Assembly (NCBI RefSeq): GCF_003173715.1
Contig: NZ_CP029550.1
Coordinates: 1,922,001 to 1,986,000 of the forward strand
Length of the DNA: 64,000 nt
From: Methylobacterium durans
GTDB lineage: Bacteria; Pseudomonadota; Alphaproteobacteria; Rhizobiales; Beijerinckiaceae
Direction of reading: 5' to 3'
Shown: in pieces, positions 1-10,721 of the stretch
Layout: the number at the start of each line of letters is the position of its first letter
How positions within the stretch are numbered: the first letter of the stretch is position 1
Notes under the pieces: generated by a model
Told to the model about the DNA's origin: nothing
Databases searched by the model: none
The model's input: the letters and a program-made list of their open reading frames with translations, nothing else
Position numbers and translations under genes: made by a program

Positions 1-670
1 CCGGGCGGCGCCTCGTGGAACTCGGGCACGCGCCCGTCGTCGCGCCCGTCCTCGCCGTGAGGCCCACCGGCGCGCCCCTGCCGCCGGGCCGGCCGGACGC
101 GATCCTTCTGACGAGCGCCAACGGGGCCGAGGCGCTGGGCCGGACACCGGGGGCGGAGACCTTGCGCGGCCTTCCCGTCCTGGCGGTCGGCGACCGCACG
201 GCGGGCGCGGCCCGCGCGGCCGGGCTCGGACCGGTCGAGGCGGCGGACGGGGACGCCGCTGCGCTCGCCGAGCGGGTTCGGGCGCAATTTGCGCCGGGCA
301 GCCGCCTGCTGTTCGCGGCGGGCGAGGACCGCAAGGCCGAGCCCGCCGCCTCGCTCGCCGCCGCCGGCTACGGGGTCGCGATCCTCGTCGCCTACGCGGC
401 CGAAGCGGTGGCGTGGCTGCCCGCACCGGTGGCGGACGCCCTCGCGGACGGGCGGCTCGATGCGGCCCTCCACTATTCCCGCCGCAGCGCGGAGGTGGCG
501 TACGGACTGGCCGCGGCAGGCGGCCACGGCGGAGCTTTCCGCGACCTCAGGCATTACTGCCTGTCGGCAGATGTGGCCGCGGCCCTGGAAGCCTGCGGGG
601 TCACGGCCCATTTCGTCGCTGCGCGCCCCCGGAGGACGACCTCCTCGCGGGGCTCGCTGACACGTTCTGA
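1..670 (+). CDS. hemD: uroporphyrinogen-III synthase, 5'-truncated by window, apparent frameshift near its end
   Basis: HemD closes the linear tetrapyrrole hydroxymethylbilane to uroporphyrinogen III in haem and cobalamin synthesis. The frame is open from base 3; the true start lies before the window. About 220 residues are visible, including the family-like segments AILLTSANGAEAL and LHYSRRSAEVAYGL. The frame loses its stop at a run of five C at 626-630. Adding one C restores the ending EDDLLAGLADTF and a TGA at 668-670. Without that base the frame runs on into the downstream mitofilin gene and makes an artificial 1086-residue fusion. The neighbours (mitofilin-like gene, hemY) match the usual alphaproteobacterial hem locus. 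Identity rests on context and motif style; I consider the frameshift more likely a sequencing error than decay. Confidence 0.85.
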   Translation, partial: RAAPRGTRARARRRARPRREAHRRAPAAGPAGRDPSDERQRGRGAGPDTGGGDLARPSRPGGRRPHGGRGPRGRARTGRGGGRGRRCARRAGSGAICAGQPPAVRGGRGPQGRARRLARRRRLRGRDPRRLRGRSGGVAARTGGGRPRGRAARCGPPLFPPQRGGGVRTGRGRRPRRSFPRPQALLPVGRCGRGPGSLRGHGPFRRCAPPEDDLLAGLADTF

Positions 671-860
671 CATCCGTCCCGGCAACGGGTCTCGCCCCGG
701 CGAGCCTCGCGGTGCTAGGAGGGACCGACATCGCGGCCACGAAGAGGGCCGCAGCGGCGCGGCGCACCGGCCTGCCCGCCTCGACCGGACCGGCGGCGCC
801 ACCCGCGCCCCGGCTCGCGGAACGGGCGGCGCCGGGCGCCGAGAAGGGAGAAGAAGGGCC

Positions 861-3275
861 GTGAAACCACCCTCGAGCGACGCCAACCGTCCCGGCAGCG
901 GGCCGTCTTCGGGTCCGACCCCGGGATCCCCTCAGGGCCCCAAGGACGGTTCCAAGGATGGTCTCAAGGCCGGCGCACCGGAAGCGGGCAAGCCAGGCGC
1001 CGGCCCCGCCGTGAAGCCGGATGCGGGCAAGCCCGGCGCGGCGAAGTTCGAGCCGGCCAAGGGGCCTGGTCCGGGGACGAGCCCGGTCCCGGGCGTGAAG
1101 CCGGGGGATGCCCCGAAGCCCGCCGCCGGCACGCCCGACCCGACCCGCTCCGGCCCCGCGGCCGCTGCCCCCCCGAAGCCCGCGACGCCGGCCGCCGAAC
1201 CCGGGAAGCCGATCGCTGCCGGTCCGGCCCCGGACGCGGCGCCGGGCGCGTCGAAGCCGGAGCCCGGCAAACCCGAACCCGGCAAGGTGGAGCCGGGCAA
1301 GTTCGAACTGGGCAAGTCCGAGCCGGGCAAGTCCGAGCCGGGCAAGTCCGAGCCGGGCAAGTCCGAGCCGGGCAAGTCCGAGCCGACCAAGGTGGAGGCC
1401 GGCAAGGTCGATCCGCTGAAGGCCGACGCGCCGAAGCCCGGCATGGCCTCGACCGACCCGGCGAAGCCCGAACCGATCAAGACCGAGCCCGGCAAGTCCG
1501 AGCCCGGCAAGTCCGACGCCGGCAAGTCCGAGCCGCCGCGCTCGGGCTTCGCGGGCAATGCCGCGCCGGGCGGCAAGCCCGGCGAGAAGATCACCGACGG
1601 CCCGATCCTCGACCTGAAGGCGAAGCGCGTGCCCGAGCCGGAGCCGGCCAAGCCCTCCGCCGGCACGCCCGCCGGGGCCGCCGCCGCGGGAGCCGGCGCG
1701 TCGAGCGCCGACAGGCCGGCGACGGGTTCCGCGACCGGCCCCGCGACGGTCGCCCCCAGGGTCGCCCCCACGCCCGAGCCGGCGCGCGGCGGCGCGGGCT
1801 TCGGCTCGCTCCTGGCGGCCAGCCTGCTCGGCGGCGTGGTCGGCGCCGGGCTCCTGCTCGCGGTGGAGCAATCGGGCATCATCCCGAACCGGGGCGCGCA
1901 GCAGCAGAATGCCGCCCTCGATCAGCGCCTGGCCGGGCTCGCCCCCCGCGACGCGATCGCCGGGCTGGAGAAGCGCGTCGCCGCGAACGAAGCCGCGCTG
2001 AAGCCGCTGCCCGAGGCGGTGCGCAACGCGGAGGCGACCGCCAAGCAGGCTCTCGCCCGCGACGGAACCGCGCCGGCCGCGCCCGCAGCGGAAGGCGCGC
2101 CCGCGGGGAGCGGGCAGGCCTCCGTCCCGGCCGACCTGATCGCGCGGCTCGACAGCCTCGACCAGCGCGTCTCGGCCCTGCAGGAGGAGCCGGGCCGGGA
2201 TCAGCCGGGCGATTCCAAGGTGACGGCGCAGCAGGCGGGCGATGGCAACCCGCAGCTCGCCGCGCTCGATGCCCGCGTGAAGACGCTCGAGGAGCGGCCC
2301 GAGGCAAAGCCGGCGGCGGGCGCCGATCTGGCGCCCAAGCTCGCCGCCCTCCAGGCGGACGTCGAGTCCCGCATCAAGGCGAACGCGGAGGCCGACCAGG
2401 CGATCGGCCAGCGGATCGACGGCCTCCAGCAGGCGCTCGACGCCCGCGTCAAGGCGGCGACCGAGGCCGTGCAGACCGCGACCCAGGCGGCCCAGCAGGC
2501 GTCAGAGGCCGGCAGGGTTCAGGCGCAGGAGACCGCCAAGGGCCTGGAGCGGCAGTTGCAGGAGCAGCATGACCGGCTCGCCGCCCTCGACAAGGCGGTC
2601 GCGCAGCGCGCCGAGGCCACGACCGTTCAGGCGGCCCTGCGCGTCGTCACGGCCGACCGGATCGCCACAGCCCTCAACACGGGCGCGCCCTATTCGGAGC
2701 CGCTGGCCGTGCTGCGCAAGCTCGAGACGGGGGATGCGAGCCGCCTCGACGCGCTGAGCCCCTTCGCCGAGGGGGGCGCCCCGAGCGCGGCCGAACTCGC
2801 CGCCGAGTTCCGGCCGATCGCCCAGAAGATCGCGGCGAGCCGCCGCTCGGCCGAGGCGAAGGACGTCGCGGAGACCGGCGACCTGAAGCAGCGCTTCCTC
2901 AGCATGGCGGATTCGATCATCCAGGTGCGGAAGGTCGACGCCCCGGCGGCCGAGGGGTCGGGCGGCGACCCCGCCGCCAAGGTCCAGGCCGCCCTCGACC
3001 GGGGCGCGCTGCGGGAGGCCGTCCAGGCCTTCGACGCGATGCCGGAGGACGCGCGCGCCCAGGCCGGCGGCTTCGCCACGAAGCTGAAGGCCCGGGCCGC
3101 CGCCGCGCAGGGGGCGCAGGCGCTCCTCTCCGATGCCTTCAAGGGCTTCCGGCCCCTGCTGCGCCCCCGGCCGCCCCGCCCGAGGCCGGCCGCTGAGGCC
3201 TCCCTCTCCGTGAGGCCGGCCGGAGCCGGCCTCACCCGTGTTCCACGCGTTGACGAGCCTCTCGCAGGCGCCTGA
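861..3275 (+). CDS. mitofilin-like (COG4223) membrane protein with Pro/Lys-rich repeats
   Basis: Bacterial mitofilin-domain proteins sit between hemD and hemY in many alphaproteobacteria and are inner-membrane proteins with a large periplasmic coiled-coil part. I chose GTG 861 because it follows a purine-rich stretch (gggagaagaaggg). Residues about 1-300 are low-complexity Pro/Lys/Ala/Gly with many PGKxEPGK units. A single membrane helix lies at about 313-335, followed by Ala/Gln/Glu-rich coiled coil and a conserved-looking C-terminal domain (DRIATALNTGAPYSEPLAVL). The open frame ends at 3275, but its last 27 codons run through a perfect hairpin (3210-3235). One added C near 3153-3168 gives a more natural Pro/Ala tail ending at TGA 3194-3196. 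The N-terminal repeats are probably a periplasm-proximal or cytosolic disordered linker; their function is unknown. Confidence 0.8.
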   Translation: MKPPSSDANRPGSGPSSGPTPGSPQGPKDGSKDGLKAGAPEAGKPGAGPAVKPDAGKPGAAKFEPAKGPGPGTSPVPGVKPGDAPKPAAGTPDPTRSGPAAAAPPKPATPAAEPGKPIAAGPAPDAAPGASKPEPGKPEPGKVEPGKFELGKSEPGKSEPGKSEPGKSEPGKSEPTKVEAGKVDPLKADAPKPGMASTDPAKPEPIKTEPGKSEPGKSDAGKSEPPRSGFAGNAAPGGKPGEKITDGPILDLKAKRVPEPEPAKPSAGTPAGAAAAGAGASSADRPATGSATGPATVAPRVAPTPEPARGGAGFGSLLAASLLGGVVGAGLLLAVEQSGIIPNRGAQQQNAALDQRLAGLAPRDAIAGLEKRVAANEAALKPLPEAVRNAEATAKQALARDGTAPAAPAAEGAPAGSGQASVPADLIARLDSLDQRVSALQEEPGRDQPGDSKVTAQQAGDGNPQLAALDARVKTLEERPEAKPAAGADLAPKLAALQADVESRIKANAEADQAIGQRIDGLQQALDARVKAATEAVQTATQAAQQASEAGRVQAQETAKGLERQLQEQHDRLAALDKAVAQRAEATTVQAALRVVTADRIATALNTGAPYSEPLAVLRKLETGDASRLDALSPFAEGGAPSAAELAAEFRPIAQKIAASRRSAEAKDVAETGDLKQRFLSMADSIIQVRKVDAPAAEGSGGDPAAKVQAALDRGALREAVQAFDAMPEDARAQAGGFATKLKARAAAAQGAQALLSDAFKGFRPLLRPRPPRPRPAAEASLSVRPAGAGLTRVPRVDEPLAGA
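1311..1385 (+). repeat. five perfect 15-bp in-frame repeats in the mitofilin gene
   Basis: The unit ggcaagtccgagccg occurs five times without change and encodes the pentapeptide GKSEP. Degenerate copies (GKPEP, GKVEP, GKFEL) flank it on both sides. The exact identity of the five copies suggests recent slippage expansion or contraction within the coding region. Confidence 0.95.
3210..3235 (+). terminator. perfect 11-bp hairpin between mitofilin gene and hemY
   Basis: GTGAGGCCGGC and GCCGGCCTCAC flank the tetraloop CGGA. No T tract follows, so it could be a weak or Rho-assisted attenuator, or an mRNA stabiliser, between the mitofilin gene and hemY. It lies inside the last codons of the open frame, which argues that the real stop is upstream at 3194-3196. 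Confidence 0.5.
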
Positions 3276-3292
3276 CAGGAGTTCCCGATCCC

Positions 3293-4924
3293 ATGTGGCG
3301 CGCCCTCGCCTTCCTGGCCCTGCTAGCCCTCGCCGCCTTCGGGGCGGTCTGGATCGCCGACAGGCCCGGCACGGTCACCATCGTCTGGAACGGCTACGAG
3401 GTGGCCACCAGCCTCGCCATCGCCCTCGTCGGCGTGCTGATCGCCGCCCTGGTGATCGGCTTCATCTGGGCCATCGTCCGGGGCGTGATCAGCCTCCCGG
3501 GCAGCGTCGTGCGCGGCTCGCGGGAGCGGCGCCGGGCCAAGGGCTTCACGGCCCTCTCCCGCGGCATGGTCGCGGTCGGCTCCGGCGATCCGCTGGCCGC
3601 CCGCCGCCACGCGGGCGACGCCGAGCGCCTGCTCGGGGCCGAGCCGCTGGCCCTGCTCCTGAAGGCGCAGGCCGCTCAGATCTCCGGCGACCGGGAAGCC
3701 GCCGAGCAGGCCTTCCAGCGCATGGTGAACGATCCCGAGACGCGGGTGCTCGGCCTGCGCGGCCTGTTCGTCGAGGCCCGCCGCCGCGAGGACGAGACCG
3801 CCGCCCGCGCCTACGCCACCGAGGCCGCGCGCCTCGCGCCGAGCGTCACCTGGGCGAACGAGGCCGTGCTGGAGGCGCAATGCGCCGACGGCGACTGGGC
3901 CGGCGCCCTCGAGACCGTGGAGCGGCGCTCCTCGCTCGGCCTGATCGAGAAGACCTCCGCCCGCCGCCAGCGCGCCGTGCTGCTCACCGCCTCGGCCCAG
4001 ACCCGCGAGGCGGGCGAGCCCGAGATCGCGACCGAGCGCGCGCTGAAGGCCGTCAAGCTCGCGCCCGACCTCGTCCCCGCCGCCGCCATCGCCGGCCGGC
4101 TCCTCGCCCGCACCGGCGAGCTGCGCAAGGCCGCCAAGATCGTCGAGGCCGCCTGGAAGGCGAACCCGCACCCGGATCTCGCCAAGGTCTACCTGAACCT
4201 GCGCACGGGCGATTCCGTGCGCGACCGGCTGTCGCGCGCCGAGACGCTCGCCAAGCTCTCGACCTGGCACCCGGAGGCGCGCCTCGCCCTGGCCCAGACC
4301 GCCTACGAGGCGCGCGAGTTCGGGCAGGCCCGCGAGGCGCTGCAGCCGCTCCTCAACGACCGCCCGACCGTGCGGGCCTGCCTGATGATGGCCCGGATCG
4401 AGGAGGCCGAGCACGGCGCCGGCTCCGGCCGCGCCCGCGAGTGGCTGGGCCGGGCCGCCCACGCGCCCCGCGACCCGCTCTGGATCGCGGACGGGATCGC
4501 TTCCGAGACCTGGGCGCCGATCTCGCCGGTGAGCGGGCGCCTCGACGCCTTCGAGTGGAAGGCGCCGACGGAATTGCTGGCCGGCCCCGCCAAGGGGGAT
4601 GGCACGGGCGAGGGCAAGGATGCGTTCAAGGGCGACGACGTGACGGGCGACCTCGACGACCGCGGCGAGAGCCGTCCGGCCGCGCCGATCGCGCCGCCCG
4701 CGGCGGCCGCACCGGCGCCCGCCGCGGCGGCGGGCACCCCCGCGGCGGCGAAGGCCGAACTGGCCAGGGCCGACGCTGCGAAGCCGGCTGGCCCGAAGCC
4801 GGAGATCGCCGCGCCGCTCGCTGCCGGCACGCCGAATCCCGTCGTGCTGCCGCTGCCGCGCTCCCCCGACGATCCCGGCGCCGGCCCCGAGGAGGCCGAG
4901 GCGAAGGCCCGCCGCTTCGGCTGA
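3293..4924 (+). CDS. hemY: HemY-type TPR membrane protein
   Basis: HemY (COG3898) is an inner-membrane protein with TPR-like helices, encoded next to hemD and the mitofilin gene. Its exact role in haem synthesis is unsettled; it is not the oxygen-dependent protoporphyrinogen oxidase also called HemY in Gram-positives. Two membrane helices are visible near residues 4-20 and 38-62, with the typical motif TVTIVWNGYEV between them. A long helical TPR region follows to about residue 420, then an Ala/Pro-rich, low-complexity tail of roughly 110 residues. ATG 3293 follows the Shine-Dalgarno sequence caggag. The open frame is intact. Confidence 0.9.
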   Translation: MWRALAFLALLALAAFGAVWIADRPGTVTIVWNGYEVATSLAIALVGVLIAALVIGFIWAIVRGVISLPGSVVRGSRERRRAKGFTALSRGMVAVGSGDPLAARRHAGDAERLLGAEPLALLLKAQAAQISGDREAAEQAFQRMVNDPETRVLGLRGLFVEARRREDETAARAYATEAARLAPSVTWANEAVLEAQCADGDWAGALETVERRSSLGLIEKTSARRQRAVLLTASAQTREAGEPEIATERALKAVKLAPDLVPAAAIAGRLLARTGELRKAAKIVEAAWKANPHPDLAKVYLNLRTGDSVRDRLSRAETLAKLSTWHPEARLALAQTAYEAREFGQAREALQPLLNDRPTVRACLMMARIEEAEHGAGSGRAREWLGRAAHAPRDPLWIADGIASETWAPISPVSGRLDAFEWKAPTELLAGPAKGDGTGEGKDAFKGDDVTGDLDDRGESRPAAPIAPPAAAAPAPAAAAGTPAAAKAELARADAAKPAGPKPEIAAPLAAGTPNPVVLPLPRSPDDPGAGPEEAEAKARRFG

Positions 4925-5036
4925 GGCCGGCCCAGTCTGGCGCAGGGCGGGACGCCGCCCCGCGCCAGGGCTTAAAGGTCGATTCACGCAACGCGCTTAG
5001 CCTTCGGTTACTCTAGTTCCGCGTACCCGAAGTGCC

Positions 5037-6158
5037 ATGCCCTCATCCGCCGACGATGCGCCGGACCTGTCCGGGCTCATCGAACTGTCGCGCATCGAGC
5101 ATCTCGACCTGAAACCCGTGGTCCTGCGGGTTCAGACAGACCTGTTCCTGCAGGCGGCGCGGCGGGACCGGGCGGCGACCGAGGCGTTCGCGTCCCTGGC
5201 CTGCGGCCTGATCCCCACCGTCGACGACGACACCGCCGCCATCGTCGCGCGCAAGCTCGCCCCCTTCCCCGAGACGCCGGAGCCGGTGCTCCTCAGCCTC
5301 GCCCGCCGCGGCGGCGCGGTGCGGGACATCGTGGTGGCGCGGGTGCCGCGCCTGACGACGCCGCTGATCGAGGCGGCGGAGGCCGACGGCACCGACATGG
5401 GGCCGGCGCTCGCCGCCCGCACCGATCTCGGCCGCGCCACGGCCACCGACCTCGCCGGGCGCGCCGACCCCGCCGTCGACCTCGCGCTCGCGCAGAACAC
5501 CGGCACCCCGCTCTCCGGAGAGGCCGTGGCCCGCCTGCTGGGCCGGGCGCGCAAGAACCCGGACCTCGCCGCGGCGCTCCTCGCCCGGCCCGATCTCGCC
5601 CCGGCCGAGGTGGCGCCGCTCTACCTGCACGCCGACGCCCCGCGCCGGGAAGCCATCGCGGCGGCGGTCGCGGCCACCGCCGCCCTGCGCCCCTGCCCGC
5701 CCCCGCCCCGCGAGGCCGGCGCCATCCTGACCGGCCTGTCGGCCAGCCAGGATGTCGGCGGCTTCGTCGCGGCGCTGGGCGACCTCCTCGGCCTGCCCGC
5801 GAACTTCCTCGCGGCCGCCCCCGATCCGGCGAGCCGCTACGACCTGCTGACGCTGGCGCTCCGCGCGGCCGATCTCCACGAGGAGGAGGCGGTCTACGTC
5901 TTCCTGACGCTCAACGAGACCGTGGCGCGCTCGGCCGAGCGCGTCTTCGAGCTGGTGCGCCTGTTCCGCACCGTCCCCCGCGCCGCCGCCCGCGACCTCC
6001 TCTCGGACATCCTCGACGCGCCCCTCAAGGACCGGGCCGCCGCGCCCGACGCCCACCGGCCCTACCACGCGCCGGATTCGGGCAAGGCCCGGCCGGCCGC
6101 GGCCGAGCGCGCGCCGCTGCGCCCCGCCCTGCCGGGACGGGTGCGCAAGAGCTCGTGA
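5037..6158 (+). CDS. DUF2336 domain protein
   Basis: The 373-residue soluble protein resembles the DUF2336 family, which is common in alphaproteobacteria and consists of HEAT-like helical repeats. Family biochemistry is not established. Repeats rich in Ala and Arg cover about residues 30-200 (for example LLSLARRGGAVRDIVVARVP). A second helical block lies at about 240-340, with a basic C-terminus (GRVRKSS). It stands alone, 112 bp after hemY, and ends 5 bp from the convergent DUF2474 gene. No membrane segment or signal peptide is seen. Confidence 0.75.
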   Translation: MPSSADDAPDLSGLIELSRIEHLDLKPVVLRVQTDLFLQAARRDRAATEAFASLACGLIPTVDDDTAAIVARKLAPFPETPEPVLLSLARRGGAVRDIVVARVPRLTTPLIEAAEADGTDMGPALAARTDLGRATATDLAGRADPAVDLALAQNTGTPLSGEAVARLLGRARKNPDLAAALLARPDLAPAEVAPLYLHADAPRREAIAAAVAATAALRPCPPPPREAGAILTGLSASQDVGGFVAALGDLLGLPANFLAAAPDPASRYDLLTLALRAADLHEEEAVYVFLTLNETVARSAERVFELVRLFRTVPRAAARDLLSDILDAPLKDRAAAPDAHRPYHAPDSGKARPAAAERAPLRPALPGRVRKSS

Positions 6159-6162
6159 GCGC

Positions 6163-6285
6163 CTACCCCCGCACGATCGCGCGCAGGAGATAGACGAGCC
6201 CGGTGAAGACGAGGAGGCTCGCGGCGTAGAAGGCCACGAACCAGAGGGCCCGGCTCCCCTTCCCCCGCGGGCGCGCCGCGCTCAA
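6163..6285 (-). CDS. DUF2474-type small membrane subunit next to cydB
   Basis: This 40-residue protein with one membrane helix (ALWFVAFYAASLLVFTGLVY) follows cydB directly. Small DUF2474/CydX-like proteins in this position are thought to be accessory subunits of cytochrome bd-type quinol oxidases. The start is TTG, overlapping the cydB stop (TTGA), which implies translational coupling. The basic N-terminus (RPRGKGSR) agrees with an N-in topology. Confidence 0.75.
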   Translation of the reverse strand: MSAARPRGKGSRALWFVAFYAASLLVFTGLVYLLRAIVRG

Positions 6286-7328
6286 TGCCCGTAGCCGCCG
6301 GACTGGATGTCCTCGGCGACCTTTCCGCGGAAGACCCAGTAGGCGTAGGCCGTGTAGGCCAGGGTCAGCGGCATCACCACGGAATAGCCGATCAGGGCGA
6401 ATTGCAGGGCGCTCACCGCGTTCGCCGCCTGCCAGATCGTGAATTTCGGCGGCACGATGTAGGGGAACAGGCTGATGGCGAGCCCGAGGAAGCCGAGCAG
6501 GAACAGGGCGATCGAGAGGAGGAAGGGCGCGACCTCCCGGCCCTCGTCGAGGGTCTGGAAGATGCGCCAGCAGACGAAGGCCGTGACCACGGGCACGGGC
6601 GCCACGTAGAGCAGGTTCGGCCAGGAGAACCAGCGCCACTGGATGTCGAGGCCGAGATAGGGCACCCAGGCGGAGACGATCGCCATCGACAGGATGGTGC
6701 CGGCCAGGAACTGCTTGCTCTTGCGGCGGGACCAGATCTCGAGCTCGCCCGAGGTCTTCATCACGCACCACGTGGCGCCGAGGAGCCCGTAGCCGCAGAC
6801 GAGGCCGATCCCCGTCATCACGCTGAAGGGGGTGAGCCAGTCGAAGGTGCCGCCGGTATAGCCGCGCCCCTCGACGCGGAAGCCCTGGACGAAGGCGCCG
6901 AGCACCATGCCCTGCGCGAAGGTCGCGACCAGCGAGCCGTAATGGAAGGCGTAGTCCCAGATCGGCTGCGACTTGTTGGCCTTGAAGCGGAACTCGAAGG
7001 CGACGCCGCGGAAGATCAGGGCGATCAGCATCAGGATCAGCGGCAGGTAGAGCGCGGGCAGGAGGATGGCGTAGGCGACGCTGAACACCGCGAACAGGCC
7101 GCCGCCGCCGAGCACCAGCCAGGTCTCGTTGCCGTCCCAGATCGGGGCGACCGAGAGCATCATCCGGTCCCGCCAATTGCCCCGCTCGGCCGCGGTGAAG
7201 AGGATGCCGACGCCGAGATCGAACCCGTCGATCACCACGTACATGGCGACCGCGAGCGCCAGCAGGGCCGACCAGACCAGGGGCAACCAGAAGGCCGCGC
7301 CCTCGTACTCCATGCCGAACCCGAACAT
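6282..7328 (-). CDS. cydB: cytochrome bd ubiquinol oxidase subunit II (CIO type)
   Basis: Subunit II of the cytochrome bd / cyanide-insensitive quinol oxidase is a membrane protein that partners the haem-carrying CydA. The N-terminal signature is clear (VMYVVIDGFDLGVGILF-like, then PIWDGNETWLVLGGG), and eight or nine membrane helices follow. I chose the inner ATG at 7328 because GAGGTGGGC precedes it; an upstream ATG at 7352 is in frame but has no better ribosome site. The usual partner cydA, normally immediately upstream, is absent: the next gene upstream is a 96-residue hypothetical. The DUF2474 gene overlaps the 3' end. Confidence 0.93.
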   Translation of the reverse strand: MFGFGMEYEGAAFWLPLVWSALLALAVAMYVVIDGFDLGVGILFTAAERGNWRDRMMLSVAPIWDGNETWLVLGGGGLFAVFSVAYAILLPALYLPLILMLIALIFRGVAFEFRFKANKSQPIWDYAFHYGSLVATFAQGMVLGAFVQGFRVEGRGYTGGTFDWLTPFSVMTGIGLVCGYGLLGATWCVMKTSGELEIWSRRKSKQFLAGTILSMAIVSAWVPYLGLDIQWRWFSWPNLLYVAPVPVVTAFVCWRIFQTLDEGREVAPFLLSIALFLLGFLGLAISLFPYIVPPKFTIWQAANAVSALQFALIGYSVVMPLTLAYTAYAYWVFRGKVAEDIQSGGYGH

Positions 7329-7409
7329 GCCCACCTCGCCCCGCTCCGGCATCGCCTCGGGGCAACCCTAAACGCGCGGGCGCGGATCCGCCAAGATGGC
7401 GGACGCGTC

Positions 7410-7700
7410 TCAGCGCGCCTCCGCGCCGCGCCAGGCCGGGCGCCGGTCGGCCTCCGCGAGGGTGTCCTGCGAGGGCGGCACGGACAGGCGACGCGACAAT
7501 TCGGCGAGCCCCTCGCGGGCGATCCGCTCGCGGGCCTCGGCCGGCAGCGCCTGGAAGGCGGCGGGCAGAGCCTCGGCGAGCGCGGGCACGGAGCCGGCGA
7601 GCGGGGCGGCCGCGGGCGGGACCGGCGCCGCCCCGTCCTTGCGCAGGGCGAAGTAGGAGAGCGTGCCGATCACCAGCGCGGCGCGCAGAAGGAACGACAT
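7410..7700 (-). CDS. hypothetical single-pass membrane protein
   Basis: This is a 96-residue protein with an N-terminal membrane helix (FLLRAALVIGTLSYFAL) and an amphipathic Ala/Glu-rich rest. The start at 7700 follows GGAGG in the minus strand (ggaggccgctgcc before ATG); a longer frame to 7748 has no such site. It lies 81 bp upstream of cydB on the same strand, in the place usually held by cydA. Similar short proteins occur in other Hyphomicrobiales, but I know of no function. Confidence 0.6.
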   Translation of the reverse strand: MSFLLRAALVIGTLSYFALRKDGAAPVPPAAAPLAGSVPALAEALPAAFQALPAEARERIAREGLAELSRRLSVPPSQDTLAEADRRPAWRGAEAR

Positions 7701-7942
7701 GGCAGCGGCCTCCTCGCCCGGCCGCATCCGCGGCCCGTCCACGCGCATGGTTTGCCGCGATTGGTGAAGCGGGGCTCAAGGCGCCCGGAGAATCCGCCCG
7801 CATGGTGAACGGGCGGCCCCCTCCCCGTTTCGGGGCGGCCGCGCGGCGCGGGCGGTTACCTTGCGGAAAGCATCCGCGGAGGTTCGGTGGGTCTCCCGCA
7901 ACACTCGCTTAAGCCGCCTCTGCGAACGTCTGGCTCAGTCGT

Positions 7943-9924
<1,982 letters not shown>

Positions 9925-9942
9925 GCGAGGGACGAGGACAGG

Positions 9943-10632
9943 ATGCGCGACAGCCCGAGACCGCGGGACACCCGCGAGATCATCGTCGCCGGCGAAACCC
10001 GGCCTCCGGCCGGCGCCCGCCGCCGCGCCGGGAGCCCGCCGCCGCCCGGCGAGATGCGCGCCGCGCTCTCTGCCTTCGCCCGCGGGCTCGGCGGCCTCTG
10101 CCGGCGCCATCCGGGCGAGATGGCGGGCTCGCTCGCCGCGATCGCCGCCGCGGCCTACGTCGCGGTGAACGCGCTCGGCCTGCAGCAGGGCCGCCACCCC
10201 GCGCCGATCCTGCCGAAGGTCGCGACGCGGGCGGAAGCGCCCGCCAAGAGGGCGGCTCCGGCCGAGAGGCCCGCCCCGGACAAGGCCCTCGCCGCCGCCG
10301 AGACGCCGAAGGAGGCGCCGCGCGCCGCGGCGAAGGCCGCCGAGGCCGCGCCGAAGCGCGACCCGATCGGCGACCTGATCCGCTCGGACGAGACCACCAC
10401 CGCCTCGGTGTCCCCCAAAGCCGACGCGAAGGCGGACCGCTCGGTCATGCAGGCGCAGCGCGCCCTGCTGAAGCTCGGCTACGGCCCGTTGAAGGCGGAC
10501 GGGATGATGGGCACGAACACCCGAGCGGCGATCGAGAAGTTCGAGCGCGACCGCAAGCTGCCGGTGAAGGGCGAGGCCGCAGGCCGCACCCTGCGCGAAC
10601 TCGCCGCGCGATCCGGATTGCCTCCGGGCTGA
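9943..10632 (+). CDS. membrane-anchored peptidoglycan-binding domain protein
   Basis: This 229-residue protein has a basic N-terminus, a membrane helix near residues 65-80 (GSLAAIAAAAYVAVNALGL), an Ala/Lys/Pro-rich linker and a C-terminal PG_binding_1 domain (MQAQRALLKLGYGPLKADG, then NTRAAIEKFERD). It begins 18 bp after the kinase stop, so it is likely cotranscribed. The layout suggests an inner-membrane protein that touches the murein layer. Pairing with a cell-cycle-type kinase suggests, but does not prove, a link between cell-cycle signalling and the envelope. Confidence 0.8.
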   Translation: MRDSPRPRDTREIIVAGETRPPAGARRRAGSPPPPGEMRAALSAFARGLGGLCRRHPGEMAGSLAAIAAAAYVAVNALGLQQGRHPAPILPKVATRAEAPAKRAAPAERPAPDKALAAAETPKEAPRAAAKAAEAAPKRDPIGDLIRSDETTTASVSPKADAKADRSVMQAQRALLKLGYGPLKADGMMGTNTRAAIEKFERDRKLPVKGEAAGRTLRELAARSGLPPG

Positions 10633-10721
10633 GCCTCGTTCGCGGGCGATCCTGCGGTTGCCAGGACGCGCCGCCTCGCGCATGCGGGAGGCTCTGCCGA
10701 TCGCCTTTCGCGAGGGAGACC

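Noticed and set aside
1311..1385. Possible CRISPR-like array
   Set aside because: Units are directly abutting without spacers and are in frame in a protein gene.
15..3275. A true HemD-mitofilin fusion protein
   Set aside because: The HemD ending and stop exist one frame away after a C5 run, and the mitofilin part has its own ribosome site.
3323..4987. Long minus-strand frame of 554 codons opposite hemY
   Set aside because: It is the antisense shadow of a GC-rich gene; it is Gly/Arg-rich with no family resemblance or ribosome site.
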